64,000 nucleotides of DNA from Chitinophaga pinensis (GCA_902167325.1 LR632930.1:1674001-1738000); one strand, 5' to 3'. Shown: positions 26,722 to 37,346, numbered from the stretch's first letter. The notes: generated by a model from the sequence alone, not told the origin. Numbers and translations are program-made.

Positions 26722-27462
26722 ATGAAAAAAAGTAACCTCCTTATACTCATCGTTCTGCTCCTTTTCCCGCTCGGTATGCTGGTACATAACCTGGCACTGC
26801 GCGCGGCTTTCCACGACGCCAGGGAGCAGCCTGTCAATGACTATCATGGCGACCGGATGTTTCACCGGACGCTCCCATCCTATAGCCACATCGTAGTAGA
26901 AGGCGGTGTGCGCCTGAAAAGCGCCAGAAAGCGCCGTATTTCCATCAATAATGTGCATACACAAATCTGGGTAGGCCCGGATAATAAGCCTTCGCTGCAA
27001 TTCAGGGCCGATATGAAACCTTTTATCAGGACGGAGGTCAGAAACGATACGCTGTATTGCTGGTTTGAAGCGGATAATTCACGGGATTGGATGATGGTGG
27101 CGAGGTCGTACCGTGAACTTACCATCAGGACCGGCGCTATCAAAAGCATCCGGACGGACAGTGTAAACCTTGACATCGTTCAGCTGGCGCAGGATGCGCC
27201 GGTGGCCTTGCAGTGTACGAATATGACGGTGGCAAATATTCAATATGTGGATATACCGTTGCTGGATTTAAAGGGCAACCACACGATCATGTATATCAGC
27301 GGAGGAAAAATGGACACCCTGAAATATGAGCTGGGCGCCGGAATGTACCTTACGGTACAGGCGGGGCTGGTTATCGGGAAGAAGGAAATGGTGAAAACGG
27401 ATCCGCATTCCAGTTTTAACATTGCGGGTATTCCGGCTGATTCTACCCAGTTGAAGAAGTAA
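26722..27462 (+). CDS. Membrane-anchored protein of unknown function in the YtrA operon
   Basis: The 246-aa product has one N-terminal hydrophobic segment (KSNLLILIVLLLFPLGMLVH) and a beta-rich extracytoplasmic part with YSHIVVEGGVRLKSARKRR, SLQFRADMKPFIRTEVRND and YRELTIRTGAIKSIRTDSVN. The later strands (MTVANIQYVDIPLLDL, GNHTIMYISGGKMDTL) resemble the repeating solenoid of Bacteroidota adhesin-head-like DUFs, but I cannot assign one. It starts 9 bp after the regulator gene and precedes the terminator, so it belongs to the operon. Confidence 0.7.
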   Translation: MKKSNLLILIVLLLFPLGMLVHNLALRAAFHDAREQPVNDYHGDRMFHRTLPSYSHIVVEGGVRLKSARKRRISINNVHTQIWVGPDNKPSLQFRADMKPFIRTEVRNDTLYCWFEADNSRDWMMVARSYRELTIRTGAIKSIRTDSVNLDIVQLAQDAPVALQCTNMTVANIQYVDIPLLDLKGNHTIMYISGGKMDTLKYELGAGMYLTVQAGLVIGKKEMVKTDPHSSFNIAGIPADSTQLKK

Positions 27463-27486
27463 TAGCCTATGCATAAATACGCATTG

Positions 27487-27522
27487 AAAAAGCCGCCCTG
27501 GTACCAACCTGGGCGGCTTTTT
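27487..27522. terminator. Bidirectional terminator
   Basis: Perfect 12-bp arms AAAAAGCCGCCC and GGGCGGCTTTTT around a 12-nt loop, between the convergent ends of the YtrA operon and the M20 peptidase gene. Confidence 0.9.
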
Positions 27523-27543
27523 ATTATCATCTGAACATGTGCA

Positions 27544-28719
27544 TCAGAACTGAGTAGCGAGGAAGGCCATGGTTCCTGCCCCGATCTCCAATGCCCGTTC
27601 GTCTACATCAAATTTAGGCGTGTGTACACCTGCTGTGATGCCTTTGGCCTTGTTGCCGGTACCTAACCGGAAGAAGCAGGCAGGGATCACCTGGGAATAG
27701 AATGAGAAGTCTTCCGCACCCATTCGCAGCTCGGTGTCTGTTACGTTGTCCACACCCATATATTCTTCGGCCAGTTTGCGCGCGTTGGCGGTAACGGCTT
27801 CGTTATTATAGAGTGTGGGGTAACCTACGAGGATTTCGATATCAATTTCCGCACCCATGGCATGTACCAGTTCGGTAGCCTGTTTGCGGATGAGTTCGTG
27901 GGCCCTGAAGCGCCAGGTTTCGTCCATCGCTCTGAAAGTTCCCATCAGCTTTACTTCGCTGGGGATCACGTTGGTGGTAAAACCGCCATTGAAAGCGCAG
28001 ATGGAAAGTACAGAAGGGGAGAACGGATCATTGTTGCGGGAAATGATCTGCTGGAGGCTCACTACAAGGTTGGATGCGATAAGAATAGTGTCTGCCGTGA
28101 GGTGAGGAGCAGCCGCGTGGCCGCCTTTGCCTTTTACGGTGATATAAATCTCGTCGGCACTTGCCATGTATTTACCGGCACGGAATCCCAGTATGCCTGT
28201 TTCCATGGCAGGAAGCACATGGAGGCCAAGTATGGCCTGGGGCTTCGGGTTTTCCAGCGCACCGTCCTGGATCATGAGGCTGGCACCACCGGGGTGTTTT
28301 TCTTCTCCCGGCTGGAAAAGGATCTTCACCGTACCTTCAAATTCATTGCGCAGCTGTTGCAAAATGCGTGCGGCTCCCAGGGCAACGGTTGTATGCACAT
28401 CGTGGCCACAGGCATGCATGATGCCGGCATTCTGGGATTTATAGGGTACATCGTTGGCTTCTTCGATGGGCAGTGCGTCAATATCGCCGCGGAGGGCTAT
28501 CACTTTCTTTTCCGGGTTCTTACCTTCGATCAGGGCTACTACACCGGTACCGGCAACATTGGCGCGGTAAGGCACACCCCAGGCATCCAGCTGCTGCTGG
28601 ATGAATTTTGACGTTTCGAATTCCTGGAAGGAAAGTTCGGGATGGGAATGCAAATGTCTTCTGCAGGCGATAAGGTCCGGTGCGTATTCACTGGCCAGGG
28701 CTTTTATCCGGTCTTTCAT
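27544..28719 (-). CDS. M20-family amidohydrolase / peptidase
   Basis: The 391-aa product has the M20 metal site HACGHDVHTT, GEEKHPGGASLMIQDGAL, GLHVLPAMETG, and the C-terminal GAEDFSFYSQ. The start CRRHLHSHPELSFQEFETSK is typical of N-acyl amino acid amidohydrolases (HipO/AmaA group), which remove acyl groups from amino acids using two metal ions. It has no signal peptide, so the enzyme is cytoplasmic. Its ATG overlaps the stop of the SPOR gene by one base (TAATG), which suggests coupled translation. Confidence 0.92.
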   Translation of the reverse strand: MKDRIKALASEYAPDLIACRRHLHSHPELSFQEFETSKFIQQQLDAWGVPYRANVAGTGVVALIEGKNPEKKVIALRGDIDALPIEEANDVPYKSQNAGIMHACGHDVHTTVALGAARILQQLRNEFEGTVKILFQPGEEKHPGGASLMIQDGALENPKPQAILGLHVLPAMETGILGFRAGKYMASADEIYITVKGKGGHAAAPHLTADTILIASNLVVSLQQIISRNNDPFSPSVLSICAFNGGFTTNVIPSEVKLMGTFRAMDETWRFRAHELIRKQATELVHAMGAEIDIEILVGYPTLYNNEAVTANARKLAEEYMGVDNVTDTELRMGAEDFSFYSQVIPACFFRLGTGNKAKGITAGVHTPKFDVDERALEIGAGTMAFLATQF

Positions 28720-29144
28720 TAATCTTCTTTTTCCGGTGATACGTTGATGATGGTGGGCACTACGAAAGCGCCGTTGGGGAAAAACTCCGCCAGCTCTTTA
28801 CGGAGGTCGGTTGCCTCTTCGCGCGATCTGAAATCGCCTACACGTACTTTAAAGTATGGGGCTTCGAAATCGATGTAAGTGCGGTAATCGGGATAGCGTT
28901 GCATCACACGTGTCTTCGCATCATTGGCCTCGTTCCGTTTGTTGGTAGTGAGTACCTGTACGCGGAAGCCTGGCTGGTTGCGGATAGACAAGTTGTTGAT
29001 ATACACTTGTTTGCGGATAAGGATGTCTATCCGGCTGTCTTTCGTCACTTTAACATTGCCTTCCTGTTGCACTGATTCCTGCGCGCGCAAAATGGTGGCG
29101 GCGGATAAAAGTAAAAGCATCAGGCAGCCTGTTCGTAACATCAT
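28719..29144 (-). CDS. Secreted SPOR-domain protein
   Basis: The 141-aa product has a signal peptide (MLRTGCLMLLLLSAATILRA) and a SPOR domain at about 55-135: GFRVQVLTTNKRNEANDAKT, YRTYIDFEAPYFKVRVGDFR and REEATDLRKELAEFFPNG. SPOR domains bind peptidoglycan glycan strands that lack stem peptides, often at the division site. It stands between deoC and the M20 gene in one operon. Confidence 0.85.
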   Translation of the reverse strand: MMLRTGCLMLLLLSAATILRAQESVQQEGNVKVTKDSRIDILIRKQVYINNLSIRNQPGFRVQVLTTNKRNEANDAKTRVMQRYPDYRTYIDFEAPYFKVRVGDFRSREEATDLRKELAEFFPNGAFVVPTIINVSPEKED

Positions 29145-29184
29145 ATAATTGATTCGTTTGATGGCAAAATGGTTTATCGTTCCC

Positions 29185-29847
29185 TTACTGCAGGGCGGCG
29201 GCTTCGTTCATGATGGCCACTCCGGAGCTTGTTCCGATGCGGGTGGCTCCCGCGGCTATCAGTTCCTTGGCAAAGGCAAAGGTACGAATCCCGCCCGAAG
29301 CCTTTATCTGAATATTGGCGGGCAGGTTTTTCCGCATGAGGGCAACCGCATCAACGGAGGCCCCCTTTTCGGCGTAACCGGTACTGGTTTTTACGTAGTC
29401 GACCCCGTACTTTCCATACAGTTCGCAGCAGCGTATGATTTCTTCCTCCAATAATATGCCACTTTCGATAATCACTTTGATCCTGCATTGTTTATTACGG
29501 ACAATGGGTATTATGGTGGCTATTTCTTTTTCGAGGTAAACCCAGTCGCCTCCGCGGATGGCGATGAGGTTTGCGACCATGTCAAGCTCTGTAGCACCGT
29601 CAATTATGGTGAGTACTGTTTCGGCTACTTTGGCCTCCAGGGCGGAATAGCCAAAGGGGAAGCCTATCACGGTAGCCACTGCGGTAGTGGTGCCGCCCAG
29701 AAAAGTGCTGGCGGCTTTAACGAAGGGAGGTGGTACACAAACGGCCGCAAAGTCGTATTCAACCGCTTCCATACAGAGGCGCTTAATATCTTCGAGTGTA
29801 GTTAATGGTTTGAGTATGGTGTGATCGATGTACCGGTTAGTATTCAT
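29185..29847 (-). CDS. deoC: Deoxyribose-phosphate aldolase
   Basis: The 220-aa class I aldolase splits 2-deoxyribose 5-phosphate into glyceraldehyde 3-phosphate and acetaldehyde. Signatures are NRYIDHTILKPLTTLEDI, VIGFPFGYSALEAKVAE, CRIKVIIESGIL, VDYVKTSTGYAEKGA with the Schiff-base Lys, and IKASGGIRTFAFAKELIAAG. The ATG at 29847 gives the normal length; an ATG seven codons upstream is less likely. It is the first gene of an operon with the SPOR and M20 genes, 40 bp before the former. Confidence 0.95.
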   Translation of the reverse strand: MNTNRYIDHTILKPLTTLEDIKRLCMEAVEYDFAAVCVPPPFVKAASTFLGGTTTAVATVIGFPFGYSALEAKVAETVLTIIDGATELDMVANLIAIRGGDWVYLEKEIATIIPIVRNKQCRIKVIIESGILLEEEIIRCCELYGKYGVDYVKTSTGYAEKGASVDAVALMRKNLPANIQIKASGGIRTFAFAKELIAAGATRIGTSSGVAIMNEAAALQ

Positions 29848-29871
29848 TTTTTGAATGGTGTTTTGCAAAAA

Positions 29872-29917
29872 GTAAAAAAAAACGGAGTTACACAGGATGG
29901 CCCCGGGTAACTCCGTT
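29872..29917 (-). terminator. Terminator of secA
   Basis: Perfect 11-bp arms AACGGAGTTAC and GTAACTCCGTT enclose a 15-nt loop; on the minus strand the stem is followed by a run of T. It lies 21 bp after the secA stop. Confidence 0.88.
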
Positions 29918-29938
29918 GGTTATTTTACGCTTTGGGCG

Positions 29939-32900
29939 TTACAGGTCTTTCCCGTGACAGTTTTTGTATTTCTTTCCGCTACCGCAGGGGCATGGATCGT
30001 TTCTGCCAACTTTGGGTCCTACGCGCACGGGTTCCTGCCTGGGTTCTTCCATAGCGGGAGCATAATCCTCGCGGCGTGCGGGGCCTTGTTGTTGCTGGGC
30101 ATGACCGTTTGCTGCGTCCGGGTCCTGATGGGAGGCGCGCATGCGGCTCATGTCGGTTTTTTCCTCACGCCCTTCGGTGATCTGCTCTTCTTCCGCCTGC
30201 TGACCGGGGATGCCGGCTTTGCAAAGGAAGGAAACGATCTCCTTGGAGTTTTCGGCAGACATCTGCTTGAATAATTCGAATGCTTCGAATTTGTAGATCA
30301 GCAGCGGGTCTTTCTGTTCGTACACGGCGCTTTGAACGGACTGTTTCAGGTCGTCCATCGCACGGAGGTGTTCTTTCCAGGCTTCGTCGATGAGGTTAAG
30401 GGTGATGGAGCGTTCGAGCGCGGAAATAGTTTCCTTGCCCTGCGTTTCCACCACTTTGCGGAGAGGAGCCAGTACGTGGAGACCACGGCGGCCGTCGGAG
30501 AAGGGAATCGAGATGTTCTCGATATGCTGGCCCTGCTCTTCGTATATCTTTTTGATAACGGGGTAAGTACCGGTTACTACTTCGTTGGTACGGCGGTGGT
30601 AATTGGCCACTGCTTCGCCATAAAGTTTCTCGGATATTTCCTGAACGTTTCCTTTCTGGAATTCGTCTTCCGCGATCACGGTATCGATCGCAAAATTCTT
30701 GATCACATCCAGTTTAAACGCTTCGTAATCGTCGGTTGCACGGTGGGTAGATACCAGATTTTCTGCTACTTCGTAGAAAGAGTTATCGGTATCGATAGCG
30801 AGGCGCTCGCCAAACAGGGCGTGGTTACGGCGAGAGTAGATAACAGTACGCTGTTTATTCATTACGTCATCATACTCGAGGAGGCGTTTACGGATGCCGA
30901 AGTTGTTTTCCTCTACTTTCTTCTGGGCACGCTCAATAGAGCGGGTGATCATGCTGTGCTGGATCACTTCGCCTTCTTTATAGCCCATACGGTCCATGAG
31001 TGCGGCAATACGGTCGGAGCCGAACATGCGCATCAGATCATCTTCGAGGGATACGAAGAACTGGGAGGTACCGGGATCGCCCTGGCGGCCGGCACGGCCA
31101 CGCAGCTGACGGTCTACACGGCGGCTTTCATGGCGTTCTGTACCGATAATAGCCAAACCACCAGCGTCTTTCACACCGGGTCCGAGTTTAATGTCGGTAC
31201 CACGGCCAGCCATGTTGGTGGCGATGGTTACGGCGCCTGCAAAGCCCGCTTCAGCCACGATCTGGGCTTCACGTGCGTGCTGTTTGGCGTTCAGTACGTT
31301 ATGGGGAATCTTTTCGAAAGTCAGCATTTTGCCCAGCAGTTCAGATACTTCCACGGAGGTAGTACCTACCAGTACGGGGCGGCCGGCTTCCTTCAGTTTC
31401 TTGATTTCTTCAATTACTGCACGGTATTTATCGCGCTTGGTTTTATATACCAGGTCTTCCGCGTCTTTACGGGTAATCGGCAGGTTGGTGGGGATGGTTA
31501 CCACGTCCAGCTTGTAGATTTCCCAGAACTCACCGGCTTCGGTTGTAGCCGTACCGGTCATACCACCCAGTTTGTGGTACATACGGAAGTAGTTCTGCAG
31601 GGTAATGGTGGCGAAGGTTTGGGTGGCAGCTTCCACTTTCACGTTTTCCTTGGCTTCAATAGCCTGGTGGAGCCCGTCGGAGTAGCGGCGGCCATCGAGG
31701 ATACGGCCTGTCTGTTCGTCCACGATCTTCACTTTCCCGTCCATCACCACATATTCCACGTCTTTTTCAAAAAGGGTATATGCTTTCAGGAGTTGCTGTA
31801 CAGAGTGGATGCGCTCGGATTTAACGGCAAAATCCTGCAGCAGCTGATCTTTCCGGGATACTTTTTCTTCGGTAGTGATATCGAGTTTTTCCAGGTCAGC
31901 GATTTCGGACCCTACGTCGGGCATCACGAAAAAGGCAGGGTCTTCACCTGCGCCTGTGATAAGGGCGATACCTTTATCGGTAAGGTCTACACTGTTGTTT
32001 TTCTCGTCGATATGGAATAGGAGGCCTTCGTCTACTTTGGGCATTTCGCGCTGCTGATCGGCGATGTAATAGTTTTCAGCCTTTTGCTGAAGCACTTTCA
32101 TGCCGGGTTCGCTGAGGAATTTAATCAGTGCGCTGTTCTTGGGAAGACCGCGGTGGGCACGCATAAGAGCGAGGCCGCCGGTCTTGGGATCGTCTTTCCC
32201 TTCTGTGATGAGTTTTTTAGCTTCGAGGAGGCTGGCGTTAACGATTTTACGCTGCTCTTCCACCAGGCGCTGGATGCGGGGCTTCAGGGTATGGAATTCC
32301 TGTTCATCGCCACGGGGGATAGGGCCGGAGATGATGAGCGGGGTACGCGCATCGTCCACAAGTACACTATCCACCTCATCCACCATTGCGAAGTGGTGCT
32401 TACGCTGCACCATTTCTTCGGGGCTGTGCACCATGTTATCACGGAGGTAGTCGAAGCCGAATTCGTTATTGGTTCCGTAAGTAATATCTGCCTGATATGC
32501 GTTGCGGCGTTCGAAGGAGTTGGGCTGATGCTTATCGATACAATCCACGGTGATACCGAGGAACTCGAAAAGGGGACCGTTCCATTCGGAGTCACGACGG
32601 GCGAGGTAATCGTTCACGGTAACGATGTGTACCCCTTCGCCGGTGAGTGCATTCAGGTAAGCGGGGAGGGTAGATACGAGGGTTTTACCTTCACCTGTTG
32701 CCATTTCAGAGATCTTGCCCTGATGGAGCACTGCACCACCGATAAGCTGAACATCATAATGCACCATGTTCCAGGTTACTTCACTGCCTCCGGCGATCCA
32801 GGTGTTCTTCCAGGCCACATTGTCACCTTCAATGGTCACATATTCCCGGAGTACGGCGAGATGGCGGTCCATATCAGTAGCCGTAGCGGTGATTACGCTG

Positions 32901-33271
32901 TTCTCTTTCAGTCTGCGTGAGGATTCCTTTACAACAGCAAAGGCTTCAGGCAGCAACTGCACTAATATTTCTTCAATTTTCTTATTGCGTTCTTTCTGAA
33001 GCTTGTCGATCTCGCGGTAGGTGAGATCTTTTGTATTTACATCTTCTTCGGATTCTGCAGCGGCTTTCTTTTCGGTGATCTCCCGGTCAATCTCAGCCAG
33101 GTGATCCTTGATGCGGGCGCGGAAAACCTGCGTTTTCCCACGGAGTTCGTCAATAGGCAGGGATGACAGTTTTTCATACTCCTCGTTAATCTGCTTCACA
33201 ATAGGAAGGATCAGCCTGATGTCGCGCTCAGATTTGTTTCCTCCGAAAAGCTTTGTTAAAAAACCTAGCAT
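29939..33271 (-). CDS. secA: Preprotein translocase ATPase SecA
   Basis: The 1110-aa motor drives secretory proteins through SecYEG. It starts [17 protein letters not shown]; the upstream frame to 33328 was rejected because that start is unlike the family. Visible motifs are Walker [22 protein letters not shown]-type box [56 protein letters not shown], and a C-terminal Cys/His zinc site [17 protein letters not shown]. The chain is longer than the about 900 residues of E. coli, as is usual in Bacteroidota. Confidence 0.98.
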   Translation of the reverse strand: MLGFLTKLFGGNKSERDIRLILPIVKQINEEYEKLSSLPIDELRGKTQVFRARIKDHLAEIDREITEKKAAAESEEDVNTKDLTYREIDKLQKERNKKIEEILVQLLPEAFAVVKESSRRLKENSVITATATDMDRHLAVLREYVTIEGDNVAWKNTWIAGGSEVTWNMVHYDVQLIGGAVLHQGKISEMATGEGKTLVSTLPAYLNALTGEGVHIVTVNDYLARRDSEWNGPLFEFLGITVDCIDKHQPNSFERRNAYQADITYGTNNEFGFDYLRDNMVHSPEEMVQRKHHFAMVDEVDSVLVDDARTPLIISGPIPRGDEQEFHTLKPRIQRLVEEQRKIVNASLLEAKKLITEGKDDPKTGGLALMRAHRGLPKNSALIKFLSEPGMKVLQQKAENYYIADQQREMPKVDEGLLFHIDEKNNSVDLTDKGIALITGAGEDPAFFVMPDVGSEIADLEKLDITTEEKVSRKDQLLQDFAVKSERIHSVQQLLKAYTLFEKDVEYVVMDGKVKIVDEQTGRILDGRRYSDGLHQAIEAKENVKVEAATQTFATITLQNYFRMYHKLGGMTGTATTEAGEFWEIYKLDVVTIPTNLPITRKDAEDLVYKTKRDKYRAVIEEIKKLKEAGRPVLVGTTSVEVSELLGKMLTFEKIPHNVLNAKQHAREAQIVAEAGFAGAVTIATNMAGRGTDIKLGPGVKDAGGLAIIGTERHESRRVDRQLRGRAGRQGDPGTSQFFVSLEDDLMRMFGSDRIAALMDRMGYKEGEVIQHSMITRSIERAQKKVEENNFGIRKRLLEYDDVMNKQRTVIYSRRNHALFGERLAIDTDNSFYEVAENLVSTHRATDDYEAFKLDVIKNFAIDTVIAEDEFQKGNVQEISEKLYGEAVANYHRRTNEVVTGTYPVIKKIYEEQGQHIENISIPFSDGRRGLHVLAPLRKVVETQGKETISALERSITLNLIDEAWKEHLRAMDDLKQSVQSAVYEQKDPLLIYKFEAFELFKQMSAENSKEIVSFLCKAGIPGQQAEEEQITEGREEKTDMSRMRASHQDPDAANGHAQQQQGPARREDYAPAMEEPRQEPVRVGPKVGRNDPCPCGSGKKYKNCHGKDL

Positions 33272-33714
33272 GTTAAAATTTTCGATGTCTAAAGAATAAA
33301 GGAACCTGTTGGGCCGAAATATAGTCAAATATTACGCCCGGATACCAGGTTGTGACAAGGTGGCAGGATGACCCTGCTGCCAAGGCTGGTAAAATTAGGG
33401 TTTTTTGGGGGATGACCCTATGAAATATGGGAAAAATTAGGCCTGCCGCGGTATTTCTGCCGTTGGGGGGTAAAAAGGCCCGGCTCGGCCGGAGATAGCG
33501 TTAGGATGGGGGAACGGGCTTTTTTAAAAAATATTTTAAGTGTTGGATTAACACTATCTAATAAAAAATAACCACTTTCGTGTCCGGGATCTGCCCCCTG
33601 TCCGTTTAACGATTGGGGTGTTTATTCATCATAAAAAGTAAGAAATATGGAAATACTTTTTATAAATTTAAAGGTTTTAATAACGTTATTAGATTTTTTA
33701 CAAACAACACGTCT
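33272..33714. other. 443-bp divergent intergenic region secA / MFS operon
   Basis: It holds the control regions of secA (left) and the sugar operon (right). GGATGACCCT occurs twice 44 bp apart (33366 and 33410). A GC-rich imperfect stem near 33474..33527 ends in CTTTTTT but has a bulge and no gene before it. A perfect palindrome near 33678 is listed separately. No protein-coding frame looks real. Confidence 0.45.
33678..33691 (+). promoter_or_regulatory. 14-bp CG-centred palindrome, candidate operator
   Basis: TAATAACGTTATTA is a perfect 14-bp palindrome 23 bp before the MFS gene ATG. A central CG with AT-rich arms is the shape of LacI-family operators, which often control sugar operons; no regulator gene is encoded nearby. 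Confidence 0.4.
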
Positions 33715-35004
33715 ATGAAGCAGATACAGCCTAAGAGTCTATTCATTGCCAGCTGCCTGGCCCTGCTTGTCACATCATTATCCTTTGGGATTCGCGCCGG
33801 CATCCTCGGACAGCTGGGTGTACAATTCCATTTAAATGCTCAGGAATTAGCGGTTATCGCCGGTACGGCATTCTGGGGCTTCCCGCTTGCTGTGGTACTT
33901 GGCGGGTTCATTGTGGATGCCATCGGTATGAAAAGGCTGCTCATCGCAGCATTCGTACTTCACCTGCTGGGTATCATCCTCACCATCTGCACTCCTTATT
34001 TCAGCTCGGGCTTCTGGCCGCTGTTCATTTCCACCCTGTTTATCGGGATGGCCAATGGTACGGTAGAAGCAGCCTGTAACCCGCTGGTGGCAACCATCTT
34101 CCCGGACAACAAAACCACCAAACTGAACCACTTTCACCTTTGGTTCCCCGGTGGTATCGTAATAGGTGCCCTCGTAGTGTTCCTTTTCAAGGAAATGGAT
34201 ATGGCCGGTCTCTGGCAGTTACAGGTAGCACTGATGATCATCCCTACGCTCCTGTACGGCTATTTATTCTCTAAACTGGAATTCCCGGTTACGGAGCGTG
34301 TAGCAGCCGGTGTTTCCAATGCACAGATGTATCGTTCGGTAACCAGCCCGCTGTTTATCTTCATGTTTATCTGCATGTTCGGCACTGCGATCACGGAGCT
34401 TTTCACCAATCAGTGGATTGAAATTCTGCTGAAGAATGTAACAGAGAACGGTATCCTTATTCTGGCGCTAACCGCAGGTGTACAGGTACTTGGCCGCGCA
34501 GTGGCCGGGCCTATCGTTCACCGCCTTTCTCCAACCGGCGTTCTGTTTATTTCTGCGATATTATCCGCCCTCGGCCTCTATCTGATGGGCAGCCAGTCTG
34601 GCAGCATGCTCTTCATTGCAGCTATAATATTCGGACTTGGTATCACTTACTTCTGGCCCACCATGCTCGGCTTCGTTTCTGAGAACATTCCTGAATCCGG
34701 AGCACTCGGTATGAACCTGATGGGTGGTGCCGGTATGTTTGCCGTTTCCATTTATATGATGTTCATGGGTGGATTTTACGACAGCATTATCGGGAAGAAT
34801 CTGCCGGCCGGCGGAACACTGGATGCTTACCGCTCTGCGGCTCCCGGTTCTCCTGAAGCAGCCGCGTATCTGCAGGCGCAGGCAGTGGCAGGTCCGGAGA
34901 TCATTAACGTGACTCTAGTAATACCTATTATACTCATCGTTGCTTTCGGTGGCCTTTATTTTTACATGAAAGGCAGAAATAAACAAGTATTGCAAACCGC
35001 ATAA
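33715..35004 (+). CDS. MFS transporter, probable sugar importer
   Basis: The 429-aa product starts MKQIQPKSLFIASCLALLVT and has about 12 membrane helices. The loop GFPLAVVLGGFIVDAIGMKR carries the D-x-x-G-x-K/R-type MFS motif between helices 2 and 3, and FIGMANGTVEAACNPLVATI resembles FucP/NupG-like sugar or nucleoside carriers. The frame stays open upstream to 33613, but the ATG at 33715 begins the family-like N-terminus. It heads an operon for sugar-oxidising enzymes and presumably imports their product. Confidence 0.85.
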   Translation: MKQIQPKSLFIASCLALLVTSLSFGIRAGILGQLGVQFHLNAQELAVIAGTAFWGFPLAVVLGGFIVDAIGMKRLLIAAFVLHLLGIILTICTPYFSSGFWPLFISTLFIGMANGTVEAACNPLVATIFPDNKTTKLNHFHLWFPGGIVIGALVVFLFKEMDMAGLWQLQVALMIIPTLLYGYLFSKLEFPVTERVAAGVSNAQMYRSVTSPLFIFMFICMFGTAITELFTNQWIEILLKNVTENGILILALTAGVQVLGRAVAGPIVHRLSPTGVLFISAILSALGLYLMGSQSGSMLFIAAIIFGLGITYFWPTMLGFVSENIPESGALGMNLMGGAGMFAVSIYMMFMGGFYDSIIGKNLPAGGTLDAYRSAAPGSPEAAAYLQAQAVAGPEIINVTLVIPIILIVAFGGLYFYMKGRNKQVLQTA

Positions 35005-35025
35005 TCGTATAAGAAATTATAAAGT

Positions 35026-36189
35026 ATGAACAGGAAACTCAGAATGGGAATGATCGGAGGCGGAAAAGACGCCTTCATCGGTGCCATCCACCGCATTGCG
35101 GCGAATATGGACGGCCTGATTGAACTCAAAGCAGGTGCTTTAAGCATCAACCCCGAAGTAGCGGAAGACTCCGGACGCTCGCTTTTCCTGGAAAGCGACC
35201 GCATTTATACGGACTTCAAAACCATGCTGGAAAAAGAAGCAGCCATGCCGGCAGACAAGCGGCTGGACTTCATCACCATCGTAACCCCCAACTTCGCTCA
35301 CTTCGAGCCGGCCATGATGGCCCTCGATAAAGGGTTTAACGTAGTGATCGAGAAACCGATCACTTTTACGCTCGACGAAGCAAAACAACTGAAAGCTAAA
35401 GTAGAGCAGACCGGGCTTACCCTCCTGCTTACACATACTTACACCGGGTATCCTATGGTGAAGCAGGCCCGCCAGATGGTGGCCAATGGCGCCCTTGGTA
35501 AAGTCCGCAAGGTATGGGTGGAGTATCCGCAGGGCTGGCTTTCCAAGCTCAGTGAGCGCGAAGGCAACGCCCAGGCCGCATGGCGTACCGATCCCAAGCG
35601 TTCCGGAAAAGCCGGTGCCATGGGCGATATCGGAACCCACGCTTTCAACCTTGCAGAATACATCTCCGGTGATACAGTAGAAAAACTCTGCGCTGATAAC
35701 AACATCATGGTACCCGGCCGCCTCCTCGATGATGATGGCGCCGTGCTGATGCGTTTTACCAATGGTGCCGCAGGTGTGCTGATGGCCTCCCAGGTAGCAG
35801 CAGGGGAGGAAAACGCCCTCAAGATCCGGGTATACGGAGAGAAAGGCGGTATCGAATGGGCGCAGCATGAGCCGAATACGCTGATTGTTCGCTGGCTCGA
35901 CAAACCCGCTGAGATCCTCCGTGCCGGTGCGGGTAACCCCCACCTCAGCTCTTACGCTACCCACAATTGCCGCACTCCGGGCGGCCACCCCGAAGGCTAT
36001 CTCGAAGCATTCGGTAACCTGTACCGCAATTTTGCCCTCACGCTCCAGTCTATCATCGATGGTACGGAGCCGGCGAAAGAAGCGCTTGATTTCCCTTCCG
36101 TGAACGAAGGTGTACGGGGCATGGCATTTATCGATAATGTGGTGAAAAGTTCCGCCAGTACCGAAAAATGGACGACTTTCGAAATTTAG
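35026..36189 (+). CDS. Gfo/Idh/MocA-family oxidoreductase
   Basis: The 387-aa product starts MNRKLRMGMIGGGKDAFIGA, an NAD(P)-binding Rossmann start, followed by ITIVTPNFAHFEPAMMALDK, the catalytic-region motif VIEKPITFTLDEAKQLK, and GAMGDIGTHAFNLAEYISG. There is no signal peptide, so it acts in the cytoplasm. Members of this family in DUF1080-containing clusters oxidise or reduce C3 of sugars, and that is the likely role here. It follows the MFS gene by 21 bp. Confidence 0.92.
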   Translation: MNRKLRMGMIGGGKDAFIGAIHRIAANMDGLIELKAGALSINPEVAEDSGRSLFLESDRIYTDFKTMLEKEAAMPADKRLDFITIVTPNFAHFEPAMMALDKGFNVVIEKPITFTLDEAKQLKAKVEQTGLTLLLTHTYTGYPMVKQARQMVANGALGKVRKVWVEYPQGWLSKLSEREGNAQAAWRTDPKRSGKAGAMGDIGTHAFNLAEYISGDTVEKLCADNNIMVPGRLLDDDGAVLMRFTNGAAGVLMASQVAAGEENALKIRVYGEKGGIEWAQHEPNTLIVRWLDKPAEILRAGAGNPHLSSYATHNCRTPGGHPEGYLEAFGNLYRNFALTLQSIIDGTEPAKEALDFPSVNEGVRGMAFIDNVVKSSASTEKWTTFEI

Positions 36190-36247
36190 TCGCTCTTTTG
36201 AACGAAATACCGGAAATTGAATTTTTAAATCTGATAAGGAAAAGCAT

Positions 36248-37300
36248 ATGAAGACGATCAAAGGACCCGGCATTTTCCTGGCGCAGTTCCTGGACGACAA
36301 GGCTCCCTTTAATACCCTCGAAGGTATCACCAAATGGGCTGCTTCCCTCGGTTTTAAGGGTGTTCAGATACCTACCTGGGATTCCAGGATGATTGACCTG
36401 AAGAAAGCCGCCGAGAGCCAGACTTATGCAGACGAAATTAAAGGCATCGTGCAAAGCGCCGGGATGGAAATCACCGAGCTGTCTACACACTTACAGGGCC
36501 AGCTCGTGGCTGTTCACCCCGCCTATAACGAACTGTTCGAAGGTTTTGCTCCCAAAGAGGTGCAGGGTAATCCCAAGGCCCGTACAGAATGGGCTGTTCA
36601 ACAACTGAAATATGCCGCCAAAGCAAGCCGCAACCTGGGCCTTAACGCCCATGCCACATTCAGCGGTGCACTGCTCTGGCATACGGTATACCCCTGGCCC
36701 CAGCGCCCCGCAGGCCTCGTGGAAACAGGCTTCAAAGAGCTGGCCAACCGTTGGCTGCCCATCCTCAATGAGTTTGATGCCAATGGGGTAGACCTCTGCT
36801 ACGAAGTACATCCCGGAGAAGATCTGCACGATGGCGCCAGCTATGAGCAGTTCCTCGCGGCTACGGGCAACCACAACCGTGCATGCCTGCTTTACGATCC
36901 CAGCCACTTCGTTCTCCAGGCAATGGATTACCTGGAATACATCGATATCTATCACGAAAAGATCAGGATGTTCCATGTGAAAGATGCGGAATTTAATCCC
37001 ACAGGGCGCTCCGGCGTTTATGGCGGGTATCAGGGATGGATCGACCGCCCGGGAAGATTCCGTTCGCTGGGCGACGGACAAGTGGATTTCAAGGCAGTTT
37101 TCAGCAAGCTGACCCAATACAATTTCTCCGGCTGGGCCGTGATGGAATGGGAATGCTGCATGAAGCACCCGGAAGATGGCGCCCGCGAAGGTGCACCTTT
37201 CATAAAAGATCACATCATCCGCGTTACCGAAAAGGCGTTCGACGATTTTGCCGGTACAGGAGCGGATGAAAACCTGAACAGACGTATATTAGGGCTGTAA
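36248..37300 (+). CDS. Sugar phosphate isomerase/epimerase-like TIM barrel
   Basis: The 350-aa product belongs to the xylose-isomerase-like AP endonuclease 2 superfamily. It shows GVQIPTWDSRMIDLKKAAES, GLNAHATFSGALLWHTVYPW, VDLCYEVHPGEDLHDGASYE, LLYDPSHFVLQAMDYLEYID and MFHVKDAEFNPTGRSGVYGG, which place Glu, His and Asp residues at the usual metal-binding strand ends. It is cytoplasmic and next to the Gfo/Idh/MocA gene, so it probably isomerises the keto-sugar or its product. Confidence 0.88.
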   Translation: MKTIKGPGIFLAQFLDDKAPFNTLEGITKWAASLGFKGVQIPTWDSRMIDLKKAAESQTYADEIKGIVQSAGMEITELSTHLQGQLVAVHPAYNELFEGFAPKEVQGNPKARTEWAVQQLKYAAKASRNLGLNAHATFSGALLWHTVYPWPQRPAGLVETGFKELANRWLPILNEFDANGVDLCYEVHPGEDLHDGASYEQFLAATGNHNRACLLYDPSHFVLQAMDYLEYIDIYHEKIRMFHVKDAEFNPTGRSGVYGGYQGWIDRPGRFRSLGDGQVDFKAVFSKLTQYNFSGWAVMEWECCMKHPEDGAREGAPFIKDHIIRVTEKAFDDFAGTGADENLNRRILGL

Positions 37301-37346
37301 AAGCTTTGCAATAACGATTTTATAAAAGACTTAAACTCAGTAAACG

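Noticed and set aside
30332..32020. Plus-strand open frame of 562 codons
   Set aside because: It is antisense to secA and has no recognisable motif.
35140..36333. Minus-strand open frame of 397 codons
   Set aside because: Antisense to the clear Gfo/Idh/MocA gene; no domain seen.
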